Of a DNA stretch of 64,000 bases, positions 29,173-38,870 are shown piece after piece. This DNA is from Bacillus sp. Marseille-Q3570 (GTDB lineage: Bacteria; Bacillota; Bacilli; Bacillales; Fictibacillaceae). Position numbers and translations under genes: made by a program. The stretch is from positions 496,001-560,000 of the forward strand of contig NZ_CAMGYZ010000001.1 in the NCBI RefSeq assembly GCF_946151055.1, written 5' to 3'. The stretch's first letter is position 1. Each line of letters starts with the position of its first letter. The notes under the pieces are model-generated. The model worked only from the letters and a program-made list of their open reading frames with translations, did no database searches and was not told the origin of the DNA.

Positions 29173-31461
29173 TTATGGAGAAACGGTTTTTATACGTGTT
29201 TGATCAGGTGAAATAATTACCATAATCGCACCATGTTCATCGGTGCGAAAAATGTCAATGTTGTGATTCTCCAACCTTTCGATGACCGAAGATGATGGAT
29301 GATTATATCGGTTATCTGCACCTACAGAAATAAAAGAAGCTTTAGGAGTTAATTTGTTTATAAATGATTGTGATGTAGAAGTATCACTCCCGTGGTGAGC
29401 AATCTTCACGTAATCCACCTCTAACGTTGGATATTCGTTTAAGATCCTCTCCTCAATTTTGTGATCGATATCTCCTGTGAATAAAAAAGCATTATCATGA
29501 ATATCCGCATATAAAACCAGCGATCTGTTATTACGGCTTTCACGTGTTCGGTCTGGATTCAGGGTCTTGAATGAAGAGGAGCCGATTTTCCACGATACAT
29601 TCTCCTCTAACAATTGAATTGGTGCCCCAAGTCCTTTTAAAAATTCCAATTCTGAAGCCTCTAGATGATCTGATTTTCCATACACTACCTGCTCTATCCT
29701 CACTTTTTCCAACAATCCGTTTGTACCGCCAATATGATCGAAGTCTCCATGTGAAAGGATCAAGGCATCCACCTTACGTATTCCACGCGCTTTTAAAAAA
29801 TCTGCAACGATATCATCTCCTGTGTCGAACTCGTTCCTCCTTTCCATCCATTTTTCCTGGTTGAAACGGATGATTCCCCCTGTGTCGATCACATAGACTG
29901 CTTTTCTGAACGGTAATTCAATGACGATTGCATCCCCTTGACCGACATCAAGGAAAGTCACATATGCATTTGCATTGAATTTTGGATGGATAAACTGGGC
30001 ACTTAACAGCAATACGATGCTGATAAACGGTAAAAGCAAACGCTTAAAATTTATTTCCCATGACACCAACAGGAAATAAAAACATATCACTATCCCAAAA
30101 AGCAGGATCACATTCGGTCTTCCAAGAGTCAGAAGCCCAAACGGAAGGTTGTCCACCCATTGCATGACAAGATGAATATACTTGAAACTAAAACTTAGTA
30201 ATGCACTCGGCAACTCCCACACGGGAAATGGAATCAAAAGGAACATGGAAAAAGTAAGTAAGATACACGGGAGAAGAACAATAGTCATGAAAGGGGTGAA
30301 AATCATGTTCAAAGGAAGAGACCAAATGGAATACTCATAAAAGTTCCATAAGACAATCGGCAAGGCAGCAGTTTGCGCGATGAAGGACCCGTACAGTAGC
30401 TGTTTGTATGGTGGGAGATCACGCAAAATCGTTTTGCTTGATAAAATGAGCGAAGCGGTAATTAGAAAGGAGAGCTGAAAACCGATGGAGTAAACAAAAA
30501 TTGGTTTAAAGAGCAACAGTCCGAGCAGGATCATACACAATTGATTGAAAGTCGTCATTTTGATCCGTAGCAGCAAGATAAGACACACCAGTGCAGCCAT
30601 CAACCCTGCACGTATGACAGACGGTGCTCCACCAGTCAGTAAAATAATAAAGGGAATGAACAGTAGTAGGGTCCACAAGGCAGTTTCTTTCACGACACCT
30701 GCACGAATGAGAAGAAAATAGAAAATGCCCAGAATCGTCCCTACGTGTAAACCCGAAACCGCTAGAAGGTGAATCAATCCGAGGCTTTGATAACGTTCTT
30801 GTAAATCTTCATCAATTCCGGTCCGATCACCAAATACCAGGGTATTCATCATCCCCCGCAGGTCTTCCGGGAAGTCTTCATTTATCATTGCGATACGATC
30901 TTGACGAAAACGATGTAAAGAAGTAAGAATCCCTTCTCCTGTTGCACAATTTGTTATAGAAAGCTTGGTTGTGCTAAAAACCCAATGGATGTTGAAAGTG
31001 TTTTTAAGATACATACGATAATTGAATCCGTAGAAGTTCCGGTTCGCATCCGGTTGTTCCAATTCTCCTGAAAACCTGCAAACATCTCCGTAATATAGGT
31101 TTTTAAGGTCATCTTGTTCCTTTTCTGTCTGGATTTTATGCTTGACAAGAATCTTTTCTTTATTAGGAAGCTTTAAGTGGAAAGTGATACGATCTCCATC
31201 GATATTCGGCGTGGAAATGATCGTGCCTGTGAGGGATGTTTGATCCAGAGACAGTTGTGTTGCATGGAGATCATTATAAAAAGGCGTATAGAGGACAAAA
31301 AAGAGATAGGTACCTGTCATCACTATACATACCAGTAAGGATAACCTTTTCAGATAGAAGTTAATGATGAGGTAACTAATCAGGATAGCACACAGCCACC
31401 ATCGGGTTGTAGTCGTGAGAATCCCGAGGATGGCTGTTATGGCAATAAATTGCATCTTCAT
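29173..31461 (-). CDS. comEC: Competence channel protein ComEC
   Basis: Polytopic membrane protein forming the channel for single-stranded DNA uptake. The 762 residues: N-terminal helices, OB-like extracellular domain (about 45-170), the competence domain with about eight helices (from G-L-I-H-L-L-A-V-S-G-L-H-V-G near 228-241), and a C-terminal metallo-beta-lactamase-like domain with L-S-H-G-D-F-D-H near 565 and H-H-G-S-D-T-S near 688. Last gene of comEA-comEB-comEC, 3 bases after comEB. Confidence 0.97.
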   Translation of the reverse strand: MKMQFIAITAILGILTTTTRWWLCAILISYLIINFYLKRLSLLVCIVMTGTYLFFVLYTPFYNDLHATQLSLDQTSLTGTIISTPNIDGDRITFHLKLPNKEKILVKHKIQTEKEQDDLKNLYYGDVCRFSGELEQPDANRNFYGFNYRMYLKNTFNIHWVFSTTKLSITNCATGEGILTSLHRFRQDRIAMINEDFPEDLRGMMNTLVFGDRTGIDEDLQERYQSLGLIHLLAVSGLHVGTILGIFYFLLIRAGVVKETALWTLLLFIPFIILLTGGAPSVIRAGLMAALVCLILLLRIKMTTFNQLCMILLGLLLFKPIFVYSIGFQLSFLITASLILSSKTILRDLPPYKQLLYGSFIAQTAALPIVLWNFYEYSIWSLPLNMIFTPFMTIVLLPCILLTFSMFLLIPFPVWELPSALLSFSFKYIHLVMQWVDNLPFGLLTLGRPNVILLFGIVICFYFLLVSWEINFKRLLLPFISIVLLLSAQFIHPKFNANAYVTFLDVGQGDAIVIELPFRKAVYVIDTGGIIRFNQEKWMERRNEFDTGDDIVADFLKARGIRKVDALILSHGDFDHIGGTNGLLEKVRIEQVVYGKSDHLEASELEFLKGLGAPIQLLEENVSWKIGSSSFKTLNPDRTRESRNNRSLVLYADIHDNAFLFTGDIDHKIEERILNEYPTLEVDYVKIAHHGSDTSTSQSFINKLTPKASFISVGADNRYNHPSSSVIERLENHNIDIFRTDEHGAIMVIISPDQTRIKTVSP

Positions 31462-31464
31462 TTT

Positions 31465-32037
31465 TCAAGAATGTCCATCACGTTCGTAAAGTAGTGCAAA
31501 CTTTTCATTCAGACGATCAACAGCTTTTTCGTCATCCAAATGTTTTGAAAGTTGTTCAAGTAATTCAGAAGTGAAATCCCTTTTGGCATTAGAGGTCAGA
31601 TCATACTGGTCTTGCAATTCCACAAGTTCTGTTTCGACACCTGATTGTTCGAATAAGTCGATCGCGTACGGATGATTTTTATAATCAGCAGCATAATAAA
31701 CCTTCTTGATACCGCTTTGGATGATCGCCTTACAACATTGAAGGCACGGAAAATGTGTCACATATATCTCAGCGCCCTCCGTCGGTACACCGAACTTGGC
31801 ACATTGGAGAAGTGCATTCATTTCGGCGTGAATCGTGCGGACACAATGCCCATCAATCACATAACATCCTTCATCCCTGCAATGGACACCACCGGAGATC
31901 GAACCGTTATAACCTCCTGCTATGATCCTTTTATCTCTTACAATCGTTGCTCCCACAGCCAATCGTTCACATGTACTCCGTAATGCGAGCAACGAACTTT
32001 GTGCCATGAAATATTGGTTCCATGAAATACGACCCAA
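31465..32037 (-). CDS. comEB: dCMP deaminase ComEB
   Basis: Zinc deaminase of the dCMP/CMP family in the late competence operon. The 190 residues carry H-A-E-M-N near 70-74 and P-C-L-Q-C-C near 97-102 as zinc ligands, plus C-x-R-D-E-G-C upstream. The start MGRISWNQYFMAQS matches B. subtilis ComEB. It feeds dUMP for thymidylate synthesis by family knowledge; it is dispensable for transformation in B. subtilis. Confidence 0.95.
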   Translation of the reverse strand: MGRISWNQYFMAQSSLLALRSTCERLAVGATIVRDKRIIAGGYNGSISGGVHCRDEGCYVIDGHCVRTIHAEMNALLQCAKFGVPTEGAEIYVTHFPCLQCCKAIIQSGIKKVYYAADYKNHPYAIDLFEQSGVETELVELQDQYDLTSNAKRDFTSELLEQLSKHLDDEKAVDRLNEKFALLYERDGHS

Positions 32038-32098
32038 AATCGTAAGCCCCCTTCCCTTGTTCCCTTAAGTTTATCGATAGATTGTCCCCTGTGCAATC

Positions 32099-32722
32099 TT
32101 ATTTCGAAGCTGTAATATATTCTTTCAATTGTTCAAATGTTTTTTGCCCTATCCCTGGCACATTCATCAAATCATCGATCGATGCAAACCCTCCATTCTC
32201 CTCCCGATAGGAAATGATCGCTCCTGCCTTCGATGGACCTATTCCTGGTATTGTTTCTAATGCTGATGCTTCTGCATGGTTGATATCAATCTTTCCATCT
32301 TCTTTTTCCGCAGAAGCAACAGGAGGCGCTGTTTCTCCGATTGCAGCCACATAGATGACCATTTCATCAACGAGTATTTGCGCTAGATTGATACTATTTT
32401 GGTCAGCATCTTCATTAAATCCACCGGCTAGCTGAACAGCATCATTCACCCGCTGTCCAGATTTCATTTCAAAAATACCTGGTGAACGTACAGCCCCTTT
32501 AACATCAACGATTAAACGATTTTCAACTCTCGCTTCTGTTTTTTGATTATTTACTTGGCTCGGTAAAGCTCCTTCCTCTTCATCTTCTCCAAGTGTAGAG
32601 GGTATTCCTGAGACATCAGGTCCTGTCGTAACCCCCTGGTACATCCAAAAGAAGCCACCGACAAGTAGTATGATCAATAAAATTAAAATACGTTCCCGCT
32701 TTGAAAAGGAATCCCAATTCAA
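32099..32722 (-). CDS. comEA: Competence DNA receptor ComEA
   Basis: Membrane-anchored DNA-binding protein that takes DNA to ComEC. The 207 residues: one N-terminal helix (about 12-28), a flexible linker, a SLBB-like domain (V-D-V-K-G-A-V-R-S-P-G-I-F near 75-87) and a C-terminal helix-hairpin-helix domain I-D-I-N-H-A-E-A-S-A-L-E-T-I-P-G-I-G-P-S-K-A. TTG at 32722 is preferred because AAAGGAGGTGATC, a near-perfect ribosome-binding site, is 8 bases upstream; the frame runs to 32767. Confidence 0.95.
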   Translation of the reverse strand: MNWDSFSKRERILILLIILLVGGFFWMYQGVTTGPDVSGIPSTLGEDEEEGALPSQVNNQKTEARVENRLIVDVKGAVRSPGIFEMKSGQRVNDAVQLAGGFNEDADQNSINLAQILVDEMVIYVAAIGETAPPVASAEKEDGKIDINHAEASALETIPGIGPSKAGAIISYREENGGFASIDDLMNVPGIGQKTFEQLKEYITASK

Positions 32723-32844
32723 AACGATCACCTCCTTTCCATTCATTAATCCTTTAGAACCTACCACGGTTTGTTTTTATTCATAAATGGTGTCAGTGGC
32801 ACATACATTTGAAGATAGAAGACGGTCAAGAGGAGGGTTTATAT

Positions 32845-33672
32845 ATGAAAGTGGGCGTTATAGGTACAGGGAACATGGGAACAATATTGATCTCTGCTTT
32901 TATGGAATCGTTAGCTGTCAGGCCGTCCGATTTAATGATCATCAATCGAACTGCTCGAAAAGCAGAAGCATTGAAACTACAATATCCTGGCCTGAATGTC
33001 GGTAAAACGAACAGTGAAGTCGCTTCCTTTGCGGATATACTCTTCATCTGCGTTAAACCACTTGAGTATCATGCATTGATAGAAAAGATCGCACCATGTT
33101 TAACCAATGAAAAGCTGATCGTTTCGATTACTAGTCCGATATCCGTTGAACAATTGGAAGAAGTGAGCCCTTGCTGTGTCGCCAGAGTGATACCAAGTAT
33201 CACGAACCGTGCGCTTTCCGGCGCGTCCCTCATAACATTCGGAAAACGTTGTACACCAACCCATAAGAGAAATTTGAAGAACTTGATGAGTAAGATTTCC
33301 TCACCTGTTGAAATCGATCAATCCATTACGAGGGTCGCTTCCGATTTATCAAGTGTAGGTCCTGCATTTTTCAGTTATTTACTCCAAGCTTACATCGAAA
33401 GCGCTGTTGAGGAGACGGAAATTTCTAAGGAACAGGCTACCCAGCTTGCAAGTGAAATGATCATCGGGATGGGTAAATTGATAGAGAAGGAGATTTATAC
33501 GTTACCTACCTTGCTGGAAAAAGTATGTGTCAAAGGCGGGGTCACCGGAGAGGCTTTAAAAGTGTTTGATGCAGAACTTGGTCCTCTTTTCAACAATGTG
33601 ATCAAGAGAACTCACGCAAAATACGAAGAAGACTGCGAAGCCGTCGAACAACAATTTACAAAGCAATATTAG
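32845..33672 (+). CDS. comER: ComER, pyrroline-5-carboxylate reductase-like protein
   Basis: NAD(P)-binding protein of the ProC family, divergent from comEA as in B. subtilis. The 275 residues start with the Rossmann motif V-G-V-I-G-T-G-N-M-G (3-12) and end with a ProC-like dimerisation domain (D-L-S-S-V-G-P-A-F-F-S near 170-180; K-G-G-V-T-G-E-A near 230). ATG at 32845 has GAGGAGGG 9 bases upstream. In B. cereus a homologue affects biofilm and sporulation; its reaction here is unknown. Confidence 0.92.
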   Translation: MKVGVIGTGNMGTILISAFMESLAVRPSDLMIINRTARKAEALKLQYPGLNVGKTNSEVASFADILFICVKPLEYHALIEKIAPCLTNEKLIVSITSPISVEQLEEVSPCCVARVIPSITNRALSGASLITFGKRCTPTHKRNLKNLMSKISSPVEIDQSITRVASDLSSVGPAFFSYLLQAYIESAVEETEISKEQATQLASEMIIGMGKLIEKEIYTLPTLLEKVCVKGGVTGEALKVFDAELGPLFNNVIKRTHAKYEEDCEAVEQQFTKQY

Positions 33673-33801
33673 GATTAAGGTATGTTTCGACACAAATCAC
33701 CTTTTTCCTTTTTTTACTTTAATTAAATAGACGCTCTACCTTGTTGATGGAAATTGTAGCATTTTCCCACAGGATTATGGTGGATTTCACTTATCGACAA
33801 T

Positions 33802-33846
33802 AAAAAACCCGAATAAATGACTCTCAAAGGTCATTTTCGGGTTTTT
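33802..33846. terminator. Bidirectional terminator between comER and yqeM
   Basis: AAAAACCCGAA...AATGACC pairs with GGTCATTTTCGGGTTTTT (two stems separated by a small bulge). A-run before and T-run after suit both convergent genes. Confidence 0.93.
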
Positions 33847-33865
33847 GATTACCTACATTTATCAA

Positions 33866-34621
33866 TCATAGTCTAGCTCTTTTTCTTGCTGTAAAAAACA
33901 GACGCTCTGATGTATCATTCGGATGATGATCTGTAAAATCCCCTGTTACAGTGAGAAGTTCAAACCCTGCTTCATCAAGTAATGATTGATATGTTTCTAA
34001 CGAATAAGTTCTTTGATAGTGACTCTCATCATACCTTTTGTATACATCATTTCCAGTATGTACGAAGAAGGACAAATCATGATGGATGCTTCCTTCTTCT
34101 TCCCCAGGATGACATTCCCAAATATAGCTGATTTCCTCATCATTCAACGTGAATATGTGGTCAGAAAAAACAGTTTCTATCTTGTATAATGTATGCACAT
34201 CGAACAAGAGCAATCCCTCAACCTTCAATGATTTAGATATGGATTGGAATGCCGTTTTCACATCGTTTGGGGTACGAAGATAGTTGAGAGAATCACAAAA
34301 GATCAGCGCCACGTCTTGCTCTTTGAAACCATCAAGATCTCTCATATCCTGTTGATAGTATGGAACATGCAAACCTTTATGTTCAGCCTTTTCCCTTGCA
34401 ACAGTCAACATTTCTTCTGAAAGATCGATTCCTTGTACGTTATAGCCTTTCTCCGACAAGCGTAACGATATCTCACCTGTTCCACACCCGATATCAAGTA
34501 AAGAGCTTGCAGGACCGCTGCAGTATGTGTCAATCGCTCTATTGACGAAACTGACCCACATATCGTAAGGTGCATCCTCCATCAACCGATCATATAATCC
34601 TGCAAAATGTTGATAACTCAT
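33866..34621 (-). CDS. yqeM: SAM-dependent methyltransferase YqeM
   Basis: Class I methyltransferase, 251 residues, with motif I L-L-D-I-G-C-G-T-G-E near 41-50 and motif II/III I-F-C-D-S-L-N-Y-L near 107-115. It lies in the yqeG-to-yqeM operon, 12 bases after rsfS. Substrate unknown; the conserved position next to ribosome-silencing factor gene suggests an RNA- or translation-related role, but that is inference only. Confidence 0.93.
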   Translation of the reverse strand: MSYQHFAGLYDRLMEDAPYDMWVSFVNRAIDTYCSGPASSLLDIGCGTGEISLRLSEKGYNVQGIDLSEEMLTVAREKAEHKGLHVPYYQQDMRDLDGFKEQDVALIFCDSLNYLRTPNDVKTAFQSISKSLKVEGLLLFDVHTLYKIETVFSDHIFTLNDEEISYIWECHPGEEEGSIHHDLSFFVHTGNDVYKRYDESHYQRTYSLETYQSLLDEAGFELLTVTGDFTDHHPNDTSERLFFTARKRARL

Positions 34622-34633
34622 GATTTCACTCCA

Positions 34634-34987
34634 TTATGTCAGCATAGATTCAATGTTCAACGTTGGCGCATCGCCCCATAATTTCTCGAGGTTATAATAC
34701 ATGCGATCATCCTTATGGAAGATGTGAACGATGACATCTCCAAGATCGATGAGGACCCACCGCGATTGATCCAATCCTTCCAAACGTTTGACAGGGTATT
34801 CGTTTTCTTGGGCTCGGTCTTTTACTTCACGGGCAATCGCTTCAACTTGTTTTTCCGAGTTTCCATGACATATTATGAAGTAATCTGCCACAAGTGAAAT
34901 CCCTTGCACATCCAAGACGACTATGTTTTCAGCTCTCTTATCATCAAGAGCTCGTACTGATAATTCAACCAATTCATTTGATGTCAT
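34634..34987 (-). CDS. rsfS: Ribosomal silencing factor RsfS
   Basis: Binds ribosomal protein L14 and blocks subunit joining in stationary phase. The 117 residues show D-V-Q-G-I-S-L-V-A-D-Y-F-I-I-C-H-G near 26-41, E-G-L-D-Q-S-R-W-V-L-I-D-L-G-D near 69-83 and V-H-I-F near 86-89, all diagnostic. Overlaps yqeK by 4 bases. Confidence 0.97.
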   Translation of the reverse strand: MTSNELVELSVRALDDKRAENIVVLDVQGISLVADYFIICHGNSEKQVEAIAREVKDRAQENEYPVKRLEGLDQSRWVLIDLGDVIVHIFHKDDRMYYNLEKLWGDAPTLNIESMLT

Positions 34988-35559
34988 TCATTTTTTCCTC
35001 CTTGTTGTCGAACGATATCGTTATAAGTGTATAGCGTTTCAGGGAAAACGAGTTGATTTCTCTTCATAAGAAATGTGATGGTATTCATTAGAGACTGCTT
35101 CACAGCTTCATTTAAATTCTCTTTGGCTGCTTCTCTGACGTCCTCTACTCCCGGGAAATGTCTTCCTGGTTCTATATAATCTGCTAGAAAAATGATTTTT
35201 TCTAACATGGACATCCCGACTCTGCCGGAAGTATGACTACTTATCGCTTGAAGGATCTCTTCGTCCTCCATCCCCGCTTCTTTTTCGACAAGGTAAGCAC
35301 CAACTGGAGCGTGCCATAGCTCTGAACCATAGCGTAACAGATCTTCTCCAAGATTCTGTTCCTTAATGATTCTTTTCATTTCTTCTTTAGAACGAAATTT
35401 GGCATAATCATGGAATATCGCAGCCATCCTCGCTTTTTCAGAATCTGCCCCGAATCTCTCAGCTAATTCTACCGCTGTATCCATGACACCGATCGTATGC
35501 TGGTATCGGTGCTCCGTAAGCTGTTCTCTCACGATTTTCAGCGCTTCATCCTTCGTCAT
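34984..35559 (-). CDS. yqeK: HD-domain hydrolase YqeK (Ap4A hydrolase family)
   Basis: 191-residue HD-domain phosphohydrolase of the bis(5'-nucleosyl)-tetraphosphatase YqeK family. H-R-Y-Q-H-T-I-G-V near 17-25, A-A-I-F-H-D-Y-A-K near 46-54 (HD pair) and L-A-D-Y-I-E-P-G-R near 125-133 are seen. Overlaps nadD by 14 bases. Characterised homologues cleave Ap4A symmetrically to ADP. Confidence 0.95.
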   Translation of the reverse strand: MTKDEALKIVREQLTEHRYQHTIGVMDTAVELAERFGADSEKARMAAIFHDYAKFRSKEEMKRIIKEQNLGEDLLRYGSELWHAPVGAYLVEKEAGMEDEEILQAISSHTSGRVGMSMLEKIIFLADYIEPGRHFPGVEDVREAAKENLNEAVKQSLMNTITFLMKRNQLVFPETLYTYNDIVRQQGGKNE

Positions 35560-36130
35560 ATAACCGATTCACCTCAATGTAATCCTTGACTGTTTCAGTC
35601 ACATAATACTTTGTGTTTTTCTTTTGTCGGAAACGTTCCCTTAACATTGTGGAAGAAATTCCGATCAAAGGGGTTTCAATAGCGATGATACTACCAAGAT
35701 AAGGGCTCTTGAACTCATGTCCCGGTCGTTCAATGCCGATGAAGGTGACGTCCTCTATCAATTCATCGATCCTTTCCCAGGTATGCAATGCTGCTATACT
35801 ATCTCCCCCGATGATGAAATAGAAATCATAATCAGGATGCTTCATTTTCATCTCTTTCATCGTATCGACTGTAAAAGACGGGCCTTCCCGTTCAAACTCA
35901 ATAAGAGAAAGTTCAAATTCTTCCACTTCTTCAATCATTTTATCCACCATTTTCACGCGATCATTTCCAGACGAGACGCCATCAATCTTTTTATGTGGTG
36001 GTGATGCGCTGGGCATAAACCATATCTTGTCCAGGTTACATTGCTCAAGCGCCTCCTGTGCCATGATGAGATGACCGATATGAGGTGGATCAAAGGTACC
36101 TCCTAGAATGCCAACTTTTTTCTTTTTCAT
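35546..36130 (-). CDS. nadD: Nicotinate-nucleotide adenylyltransferase
   Basis: Transfers AMP from ATP to NaMN in NAD synthesis. The 194 residues have G-G-T-F-D-P-P-H-I-G-H at 10-20 (HxGH nucleotidyltransferase motif), W-F-M-P-S-A-S-P-P-H-K near 37-47 and the C-terminal G-I-S-S-T-M-L-R-E-R ([IV]SST motif) near 154-163. It is 4 bases after yqeI. Confidence 0.98.
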   Translation of the reverse strand: MKKKKVGILGGTFDPPHIGHLIMAQEALEQCNLDKIWFMPSASPPHKKIDGVSSGNDRVKMVDKMIEEVEEFELSLIEFEREGPSFTVDTMKEMKMKHPDYDFYFIIGGDSIAALHTWERIDELIEDVTFIGIERPGHEFKSPYLGSIIAIETPLIGISSTMLRERFRQKKNTKYYVTETVKDYIEVNRLYDEG

Positions 36131-36134
36131 TGGA

Positions 36135-36428
36135 TCAGGACGGCAGCTCGATTGTTTTTTTCTCTTTCGATTCTTTATATAAAACGATGGTATTCCCTAT
36201 TACCTGTACAAGCTCAGCTCCAGTTTTTTCTGTCAAAGTATCAGCCACAGTGTCCTTATCTTCTTCACAATTTTGCAGTACACTGACTTTAATCAACTCA
36301 CGAGCTTCAAGTGCGTCATTGATTTGTGAATACATATTTTCATTTGTACCGCCTTTTCCAACCTGAAAAATCGGATCCAGGTGATGGGCTTTCGACCTCA
36401 AAAACCGCTTTTGTTTTCCTGTTAACAT
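36135..36428 (-). CDS. yqeI: YhbY family RNA-binding protein YqeI
   Basis: 97-residue CRM-domain protein, associated with pre-50S or pre-30S particles in other bacteria. The CRM signature K-Q-K-R-F-L-R-S-K-A-H-H-L is at 5-17 and V-G-K-G-G near 23-27. ATG at 36428 is preferred (GGAGGG 8 bases upstream; MLTGKQKRFLR matches the family). Confidence 0.95.
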   Translation of the reverse strand: MLTGKQKRFLRSKAHHLDPIFQVGKGGTNENMYSQINDALEARELIKVSVLQNCEEDKDTVADTLTEKTGAELVQVIGNTIVLYKESKEKKTIELPS

Positions 36429-36430
36429 GT

Positions 36431-37267
36431 TCATTTCCCTCCAAGCTTTTGTTCGACAGTCCACTTCATCAAACCTAGATCAGGCTTTCTCCCCGTCCAA
36501 AGTTCAAATGAAAGTGCTGCTTGATGTATGAACATCGGCACTCCATTTTGGACCGTACATCCTTTTTCCAGTCCTGTTTTCAAAAACTTCGTCATCAACG
36601 GGTTATAAATGATATCAACTAAGACTGTGTGGGGTTCCAGATAATCCAAGGAAATTGGTGTTCCGTTGATATTTTGGACCATCCCGATCGGTGTCGTGTT
36701 GATGACAATATCATATTGGGCTAATCTCGATGCAGCTTCCTCTAGTGGAAGGGTTTGTCCATTGCTCCCTTCAAGAAGTTGAACAGCTTTTTCTTCAGTC
36801 CTGTTTGTGACTGTCACCTGTTCTACTCCATTCAAAAGAAATGCCTTTACAATAGCACGGGCAGCTCCCCCAGCACCGATAATAAGAATATTCGATTCCT
36901 TCAAATTGAGAGGATGAACCTCAAGCAAAGACTGATAAAATCCAGGACCATCTGTATTGTAACCTTTCAGTTTAGATCCTTCCACAATGACCGTATTGAC
37001 AGCTCCTATGGCCTTAGCGAAAGGGTCCATTTCATCCAGAAGGTTGATGATATCCAGCTTATGAGGAATGGTAACATTGAAGCCCTTGTAGCCGGATTCA
37101 ATAAGGGCTTGCACCTTTTGTACCAGTTCCTCTTTTCTCACATGAACTGCTTCGTATTTTGCATCGATTCCCAGTTGTTTGAAGCATGCATTATGGATTT
37201 CCGGAGACATCGATTGTATAATCGGGTCACCAATCACAGCATATTCAGATAAGCGCTTGTCGTACAT
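36431..37267 (-). CDS. aroE: Shikimate dehydrogenase
   Basis: NADP-dependent reduction of 3-dehydroshikimate in aromatic amino acid synthesis. The 278 residues show V-I-G-D-P-I-I-Q-S-M-S-P near 11-22, N-V-T-I-P-H-K near 63-69 with the catalytic Lys, G-A-G-G-A-A-R-A near 128-135 and N-R-T-E near 151. ATG at 37267 has GGGAG 9 bases upstream and overlaps yqeH by 23 bases. Confidence 0.97.
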   Translation of the reverse strand: MYDKRLSEYAVIGDPIIQSMSPEIHNACFKQLGIDAKYEAVHVRKEELVQKVQALIESGYKGFNVTIPHKLDIINLLDEMDPFAKAIGAVNTVIVEGSKLKGYNTDGPGFYQSLLEVHPLNLKESNILIIGAGGAARAIVKAFLLNGVEQVTVTNRTEEKAVQLLEGSNGQTLPLEEAASRLAQYDIVINTTPIGMVQNINGTPISLDYLEPHTVLVDIIYNPLMTKFLKTGLEKGCTVQNGVPMFIHQAALSFELWTGRKPDLGLMKWTVEQKLGGK

Positions 37268-38351
37268 AGACACCCACTCCCTTAGGAGCATAAGCTGCTA
37301 CTCTTGCAGGAGCAGAGGTTACCGTGATCCATCCAAGTCCAGAAAACACGATATCTACCTTATCCTCTTTAATGGAAAATTCATGCTTTGCTAATGGTGG
37401 CAATTGACTCACATCATCTGAATCAGGCGGGCTCAGCAGTTCTCCTGCCTGTTTTTCATAAAGGTCTGATGCTTTTTCGAGCTTTGTCCGATGAATGGGC
37501 AGCTCGTTAGACAAGTAACATATGAACGACTGCTTCGGTCCAGATTCGAAGTCAAAACGTGCAAGACCGCCCATGAATAGGGTTTGTCCGTCATTCAACT
37601 GGTAAACCTTAGGCTTTATCTCTTTTTTCGGTGTGATTTTTTTAAGGTCTTTCTTATTAATATAGTGCGCAATCTGATGGTGATTAATAATCCCCGGTGT
37701 ATCATAAAGTGAACGCTTCTCATCTAAAGGAATTTCTATGAGATCAAGCGTCGTTCCGGGATAATGTGATGTTGTAATTAATGTTGATGTCTCTTCACTG
37801 AATTCTTTGATCAATTGATTGATGAACGTGGACTTACCTACATTCGTTGCACCGACTATGTATACATCTTTATCATTCCGATACTCATCTATCGTCGCAG
37901 CAACTTCTTTTACCCTCATACCTTTTTCAGCACTCATCAATTCGACATCGATTACTTTTACGCCTAATTGTTTGGCTTCATACTTCATCCAATTTTTTAT
38001 TTTATTCGGTTTGACTGATTTAGGCAGGAGGTCAAGCTTATTGCCTATAAGCAGAATCGGATTCTTTCCGACAAAGCGGTGGATACCTGTCAACCAGCTT
38101 CCACTGAAATCAAAAATGTCAACAATCTTCACAATCAATGCATCTTGTGAACCGATCCCTGACAAGATTTTACGGTAGTCATCGTCTGTAAGTGATACAT
38201 CTTGTATTTCATTATAATGCTTCAGACGGAAACAGCGTTGGCAAATCACTTGTTCTCTTTCCAATGCTGATGGAGGAGCATACCCTAACTCTTTTTTATT
38301 TTCCGTTTGGATGGCCACTCCACAGCCCTCACAAAATATCGAATTACCCAA
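37245..38351 (-). CDS. yqeH: Ribosome biogenesis GTPase YqeH
   Basis: Circularly permuted GTPase needed for 30S assembly. The 368 residues begin with a zinc finger (C-E-G-C-G at 7-11 and C-Q-R-C near 37-40), then the permuted order: G4 N-K-L-D near 108, G1 G-A-T-N-V-G-K-S-T near 167, G3 D-T-P-G near 216, and a C-terminal domain. TTG start after GGAGGAATGATCT. Three bases after yqeG. Confidence 0.97.
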   Translation of the reverse strand: MGNSIFCEGCGVAIQTENKKELGYAPPSALEREQVICQRCFRLKHYNEIQDVSLTDDDYRKILSGIGSQDALIVKIVDIFDFSGSWLTGIHRFVGKNPILLIGNKLDLLPKSVKPNKIKNWMKYEAKQLGVKVIDVELMSAEKGMRVKEVAATIDEYRNDKDVYIVGATNVGKSTFINQLIKEFSEETSTLITTSHYPGTTLDLIEIPLDEKRSLYDTPGIINHHQIAHYINKKDLKKITPKKEIKPKVYQLNDGQTLFMGGLARFDFESGPKQSFICYLSNELPIHRTKLEKASDLYEKQAGELLSPPDSDDVSQLPPLAKHEFSIKEDKVDIVFSGLGWITVTSAPARVAAYAPKGVGVYVRQALI

Positions 38352-38354
38352 AGA

Positions 38355-38870
38355 TCATTCCTCCCAATTAATTAACCCTTTACGTTTCATCCACTGCAAA
38401 ACATGGCGTTCCATATAACGATTGAGCTTTGTAGCGATTCCATCACTTTTTGCCACAGGAACGACAAGGATGGTATATAACCCGAGCCTGTTGCCTCCAA
38501 GAACATCTGTAAAAATCTGATCTCCTACGACAACCACTTCATTATGCTGAAGTTTCATATTTTTCGCTGCTCGTTTGAAAGCTTTGGTCATCGGTTTACG
38601 AGCTCGGAAAATAAACGGGATATTCAAGGGATAAGAAAAACTACGTACCCGATCCTCATTATTATTTGAAACGATGGTCACTTGTAAACCTTTATCCTTC
38701 AACATCGCAAACCATTTGATCAATTCAGGGGTAGCTTCAGGACGGTCCCATTCGACCAATGTATTATCAAGATCTGTAATGATTCCTTTGATTCCTCTTT
38801 CCAATAACTCATTCGCATCTATATCATAAATAGAAGGAACATGTTCATTAGGCAATAATTGTTTAAACAC
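38355..38870 (-). CDS. yqeG: YqeG family HAD phosphatase
   Basis: HAD-superfamily IIIA phosphatase. Motif I D-L-D-N-T-L-V-E-W-D near 34-43, motif II V-S-N-N-N near 67, motif III lysine in A-R-K-P-M and motif IV G-D-Q-I-F-T-D near 115. GTG at 38870 is preferred (GAGGTG 8 bases away; MFKQLLP matches B. subtilis YqeG); TTG at 38876 is the alternative. First gene of the yqeG-yqeM operon. Natural substrate unknown. Confidence 0.93.
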   Translation of the reverse strand: MFKQLLPNEHVPSIYDIDANELLERGIKGIITDLDNTLVEWDRPEATPELIKWFAMLKDKGLQVTIVSNNNEDRVRSFSYPLNIPFIFRARKPMTKAFKRAAKNMKLQHNEVVVVGDQIFTDVLGGNRLGLYTILVVPVAKSDGIATKLNRYMERHVLQWMKRKGLINWEE